From Anaeromyces robustus (Eukaryota; Neocallimastigomycota; Neocallimastigomycetes; Neocallimastigales; Neocallimastigaceae), in NCBI GenBank assembly GCA_002104895.1, contig MCFG01000025.1:192501-205000 (forward strand): a stretch of 12,500 nt of DNA, given 5' to 3'. This document shows, in pieces, positions 8,524 through 12,500 of this stretch. Numbering within the stretch: position 1 is the first letter of the stretch; every line of letters begins with the position of its first letter. The notes beneath the pieces were generated by a model. It ran no database searches. It was given only the letters and a program-made list of their open reading frames with translations, and had not been told where the DNA came from. Both the position numbers and the translations under genes were made by a program.

Positions 8524-9355
8524 AACATCCATTATATATAAATATAAATATAAATATTGTAAATACATATTACATATAATAATTAATAAATAAATTATTA
8601 TCAGTTTATTAATAATTATTACTTTTTTTTTTTAATAATTTAATTGTTTTTATTATATTTTATACTTAATATTTTATTTTATTTTATTCTACTTTATAAA
8701 TAAAAATATTCTTTAATACTTTAATTATCATAACCAAATTATAAATAAATAAATAAAAAAAAAAAATTTCAATAATTATAAATTAATTAATGAAATGGAA
8801 AAAATTTAGTTTTTTAAATTTTTTTTTTTTTATTTTTTTTAATATTTTTTGTAATGGAAAACTTTAATTATTATGAAAAAAGTATTTTTTTTTATTTTAA
8901 TTTTTAAATTTAATTTTTTATTATTTTTTCAAAGTTTAATTAAAGTTTAAATCATGTATCAAAACCTGAAATTTTATTGGTTAAAATTTGATGTTTGTAC
9001 TACATTAACATATCAAATGAATTTTTATTTTAATTTTGAAATTTATAAAACAAAAAATTATTAATAATGAATAATTATTAATAATTAATCATAAACTAAT
9101 AATAAATAAGAATAATTATTAAGTTTATTGTTGTTAATAGTAATAATATAAAAAAAAAAGGAATTATTAACTTTATAATAATAACAAAAACTCATGCTTT
9201 TTTTATAATATTACTTTTAAATTATAATATTAATATATATTAAAAATTATGTATTTTTATTTTAACTTCCCTTAATATAAAAATAAATAATAAAAGTAAA
9301 AGTTACATATTTATAGTATTACATTTTAAAACTTTTTTTTTTTTTTTTTTTTTTT
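8524..9355. other. Gene-free AT-rich stretch
   Basis: No gene is visible. It contains a 12-bp inverted pair aaactttaatta (about 8869) and taattaaagttt (about 8938), a weak dyad around atttgatgtt...aacatatcaaat (about 8981-9018), and a T23 run at 9333-9355. Nothing in it looks coding on either strand. Confidence 0.55.
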
Positions 9356-9540
9356 GATACTGCGTGGAGTAAATTCCATTGATAACCTACTAATAATTAA
9401 TAATAATAAATTATTTATTATTATTTATTATATATTTTATTTTATTTTATTTTATTTTTTTTTTGTGTTCATCATTACAAAACAAATATTTTATTTGATT
9501 TTTTTTTTGTTCAGGTGGCACTGAAATCCAGCTGATATTT
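9356..9540 (+). other. Two GC-richer islands with possible intron between them
   Basis: GATACTGCGTGGA (9356-9368) is followed by GTAAAT. TTTTTTTTGTTCAG (ending 9514) is followed by GTGGCACTGAAATCCAGCTG. Donor, pyrimidine tract and CAG acceptor would bound a 146-bp intron with a TACTAAT string (9388). Joined, the exon edges read DTAWSGTEIQLIFK without a stop. But a T23 run lies directly upstream and no start or recognisable domain is seen. Read on the minus strand, both islands instead run into A tracts. It could be a gene fragment, a retroposed transcript or a small RNA; it is unresolved. Confidence 0.15.
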
Positions 9541-9789
9541 AAAATCAAATGTTTTATTTTATTTTATTTTTTTATTTTTTTGATTTTCGGTTTTACAAAT
9601 TTTTTATTTGTTTTTCTCTTTTTTTTTTTTACTTTTACTTTTATTATTTGTTATATTTGTTTTAAGTTTTCCTTAAAGTTTCAATTATTTTTTTATCTTA
9701 TATTTTATATTAATTTTTTTTTTTAAAAAAAAAAAAAAAAAAGATTTAATGATTACTCCTTATCAAAAATAAATAAATAAATTAATTAA

Positions 9790-9820
<31 letters not shown>

Positions 9821-10585
9821 ATAGATAAATAGATAAATAGATAAATAGATAATAAAAAAATATTTTTCAAGGAATAATAATTCCTTATTTAGATAATTAT
9901 TAAACTTAAAAATAAAAAATAAAAATAAAAAAAAAAATAATTGATAATAATAATAATAATAATAAAAAAATTTTTTTTTTCTTTTTTTATATTTTTGTAT
10001 TTTTGTATTTTTTTATTTGAACTTTTTAATTTTTTTTTTTTATATTAAATTTTATTTTATTCATTTTTTTTTATCATTTTCAAATCAATTCATTGGTCAA
10101 AATTAACCAGAATTTAATTAAAAATAAAGGTAGAATTAATAAATTTTTAATGAATTCTAAAATGCATTAGATAATCATAAAATTAAATAAATATATAATA
10201 TGATATAATCATATAAATATAATATAATCATATTAAATAATTCATTATAACACAAAAATAAAATTTACATATATATATTACAAAAAAGTATTTATTTTTT
10301 TTAAAACAAAAAAAAAAATAAAATAAAAATAAAAATAATAATAAAATTAAAAATATTTGTTTCTTTTTATTAAATGTTTAAATGTTAATTGTATTATAAC
10401 TTCATTTTTTTTAAAAGAAAAAGAAAAAAAAAAAAATAAAAACAAAGAGAAAAAAATAGTAAAAAATAAAATAAAAAGTTAAATGGAATATTATTACTGA
10501 ATTAGTAATGAGAAAATTTTATTAAAAAAAAAATATTAAAAAATAAAAATAAATTATTTTTCAAAAACTCTTCAAAACATTCAAA

Positions 10586-10616
<31 letters not shown>

Positions 10617-10691
10617 TTTAAATTTTGTAAAAAGATATATATATATGTGTATATATTATAAATAAATAAAAAATTTTTTTTTTTTTCAAAA
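9541..10691. other. Gene-free stretch upstream of the ankyrin-like gene
   Basis: No other gene is visible. It includes T/A runs forming a perfect T-A fold (about 9715-9742), an AAAT tract passing into AAATAGAT units (about 9766-9850), (TAA)n at about 9946-9964 and 10587-10613, and the dyad TGGTCAAAATTAACCA (10094-10109). The last 70 bases before 10692 hold a tatatatatgtgtatatattataaat-type TATA region and a T run ending in caaaaATG. Confidence 0.5.
9766..9850. repeat. Compound (AAAT)n-(AAATAGAT)n microsatellite
   Basis: AAAT repeats grade into four AAATAGAT units at about 9818-9850, consistent with a point change (AAAT to AGAT) that was then copied by slippage. Confidence 0.8.
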
Positions 10692-12500
10692 ATGTCAAAT
10701 ATGATTAGTAATTATTCTTTAAATAATTTAAATACGGTTGTTTCAACTATTTCAAGAGGCGCACAAATTGTTTTAACAGATATAAAAAATAATATATCCA
10801 ATAATAATGAACTTGAAAATGATAAAAATATTATTTATTCTCAAGATAATGAAAATGATACCTTTATTGTAAAATTAGTTGAAGAAGATATCCATATTTA
10901 TGATACCAATAAAAAATTTTTTTATGTTTTAAGTGATGTTTATAATAGTTATTCTTATAATGAAGTCAATGATATTATTAATACTCTAGTTATGATTTAT
11001 AATAATAATTTAAATAATTTAAAAGATTATTTAAATGATTATAATGAATTTTTAAGAAATAATGATAATGCTGTACTTCTTTTATGTTTTGCTATAAGTA
11101 ACGATGCCAATATTGAAATTATTGAATATTTAATTGAACAAGTAAAAATTTTTAAAATTGGTATCAATAAATTTTTATTTCTTGCTCTTTCCTATAATAA
11201 ATTTAAAATATCCAATACTTTAATAAAACATGGTGTAAATATTAATGATAAACATACTAATATTCTTGGTAACTTATACAAAGCTGAAACTTTAAATAAA
11301 AAAAATTTAAATTATTTATTGGATAAAGGTATTCAAATTAAAAGTGTTAATAGTTATTTTAAGGAATGGTTAAACGCTTCTCCAAATCACTTACAAAATA
11401 GAATAACTATACGTAAAGATAAATATTTTACCAAAACTTTATTAAAACATTTTATTTTTGATACCAATTTTATTTTAGATTTATTAAATATTTATAAAAG
11501 TCAAAAAGTTTTGTCAAACTTACAATTGAAAAGTAAAATTCAAAAAGAAAAAAGTAAATTAGAACTTTTAAATGATTATTATGAACAAGCCACTATTGAA
11601 AATGATTATGATAAAATTAAATGGTTATTTATTCATGATGGTAGTGATAAAGAATTAATTACCTACAGAATCAATAAATATAAAATTTTAAAACATGCTA
11701 TTGAATTTAAAGATTATGAATTTATTCAATATATCTTGGATTGGGAAGATCTTTCTTTTAAAAATATTCTTTCTTATGATAATATGTTAGCTTTAAAATC
11801 TTGTCATGATTGGGAAAGAACTCATTTTATTTTAAATAAAGCTTGGGAAAGATTATCAAAATCTTCTATGATACTTTCAAATTCCAATATGACTCCAAGA
11901 CCAAGTCCAAGACCAAGTCCAATTACTAGTCCAATTAATAGTCCAATTACTAGTCCATTAATATCAAGCCCTATAATGAAAATGTCAAGTCCTATTATTT
12001 CAAGTCCAAAAATTGATAATAATCATAATAATAATCATAATAATAATAGTAATAATATAAATGAAAATGAAAATAAAAATAAAAATAATAGTAATAGTAA
12101 TAGTAATAGTAATAGTAATAGTAATAGTAATAGTAGAAATAATAGTAATACTAGTCTTAGTAGTATTATTAGTAATACAATAACACCTCCAACAACAGCT
12201 CCAACAACTCCAATATTAAAATCATCTACACCATCAACACCTTCTACACCATCTTTATCAGCAATAACAACAATAACAGATAAAAAATATAATCCATTAT
12301 ATTTAAATTATATATTAAATGTTGCTATTAAAGCAGGTTATTTAGAATTAATTGATTATTTCATGACCAATGAAGAATTTAAACCTTATCTTAATATTAA
12401 TGCAAAAGATATTAATGGCGAAAATTTAATTTTTACATCTTTAATTCAAGGAGATAATTTTACCAATAAAAAAATTTTCCAACGACTTTTAGATTATGGT
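10692..12500 (+). CDS. Divergent ankyrin-like repeat protein, 3' end cut by window edge (603 codons seen)
   Basis: The frame is open for all 603 codons and still open at the last base, so the C-terminus lies outside. The ATG follows a T run and caaaa (A at -3). No signal peptide or membrane span is seen, so a cytoplasmic or nuclear place is likely. Ankyrin-like helix pairs appear at about 125-150 (LLCFAISNDANIEIIEYLIE), 158-187 (FLALSYNKFKISNTLIKHGV), 192-217 (NLNYLLDKGI), 296-360 (KIKWLFIHDG, LKHAIEFKDYEFIQYIL), and again from 533 (YILNVAIKAGYLELIDYF; INAKDINGENLIFTSL). A low-complexity linker (about 397-528) carries many Ser-Pro and Thr-Pro pairs, His/Asn runs and eight Asn-Ser units. Ankyrin repeats bind other proteins; partners cannot be inferred. 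The style (Asn/Ile/Lys-rich, few TPLH motifs, FIFDTNFILDLLNIYK segment) resembles the large ankyrin family of Neocallimastigomycota, which I judge from memory. Confidence 0.85.
   Translation, partial: MSNMISNYSLNNLNTVVSTISRGAQIVLTDIKNNISNNNELENDKNIIYSQDNENDTFIVKLVEEDIHIYDTNKKFFYVLSDVYNSYSYNEVNDIINTLVMIYNNNLNNLKDYLNDYNEFLRNNDNAVLLLCFAISNDANIEIIEYLIEQVKIFKIGINKFLFLALSYNKFKISNTLIKHGVNINDKHTNILGNLYKAETLNKKNLNYLLDKGIQIKSVNSYFKEWLNASPNHLQNRITIRKDKYFTKTLLKHFIFDTNFILDLLNIYKSQKVLSNLQLKSKIQKEKSKLELLNDYYEQATIENDYDKIKWLFIHDGSDKELITYRINKYKILKHAIEFKDYEFIQYILDWEDLSFKNILSYDNMLALKSCHDWERTHFILNKAWERLSKSSMILSNSNMTPRPSPRPSPITSPINSPITSPLISSPIMKMSSPIISSPKIDNNHNNNHNNNSNNINENENKNKNNSNSNSNSNSNSNSNSRNNSNTSLSSIISNTITPPTTAPTTPILKSSTPSTPSTPSLSAITTITDKKYNPLYLNYILNVAIKAGYLELIDYFMTNEEFKPYLNINAKDINGENLIFTSLIQGDNFTNKKIFQRLLDYG
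12087..12134 (+). repeat. Coding microsatellite (AATAGT)8
   Basis: Eight perfect hexamers encode (Asn-Ser)8 inside the linker of the ankyrin-like protein. The 6-bp unit keeps frame whatever its copy number. Confidence 0.9.

Overview
This is an extremely AT-rich eukaryotic window (intergenic DNA close to 90% A+T by eye). It has long poly-A/T runs, TAA, TTTA and AAAAT microsatellites, Asn-rich proteins and very few genes. The best match is an anaerobic gut fungus (Neocallimastigomycota, e.g. Neocallimastix, Piromyces or Anaeromyces). The 3' gene has the character of the large, divergent Asn/Ile/Lys-rich ankyrin-like family of those fungi, and the sparse gene layout argues against gene-dense Dictyostelium. 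This assignment is inference from composition and family resemblance; no database was searched.

Left half (1-6060): a local family of one secreted orphan protein. The only intact member is at 2820-3773 (+), 317 codons, with a signal peptide and a Lys/Asn-rich tail. The window opens inside a decayed copy (1-687, +). A second decayed copy lies in inverted orientation (about 5395-5992, -), and a possible scrap of a fourth 5' end sits at about 2270-2365. The duplications include 3' flanking DNA: 688-1571 matches 3774-4562, and the last 172 bp of that match are nearly identical while the rest has diverged. In the inverted copy the 3' part of the gene has been replaced by a 38/42-bp minisatellite (5086-5394), after which 3'-flank homology resumes.

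Middle (6060-10690): no intact gene visible. It holds simple repeats, including an uninterrupted (TAA)53. At 8031-8523 there is a foldback, MITE-like inverted repeat whose ends carry a 15-bp near-palindrome also found at 1929. Two short GC-richer islands at 9356-9392 and 9511-9540 have splice-site-like edges.

Right end (10692-12500): a 603-codon open reading frame, cut by the window edge, encodes a divergent ankyrin-like protein. Two helical-repeat regions are separated by a Ser-Pro, Asn-Ser and Thr-Pro linker.

The two genes show no operon-like or pathway link. The strongest signal is recent local duplication, inversion and decay of a species-restricted secreted protein family.
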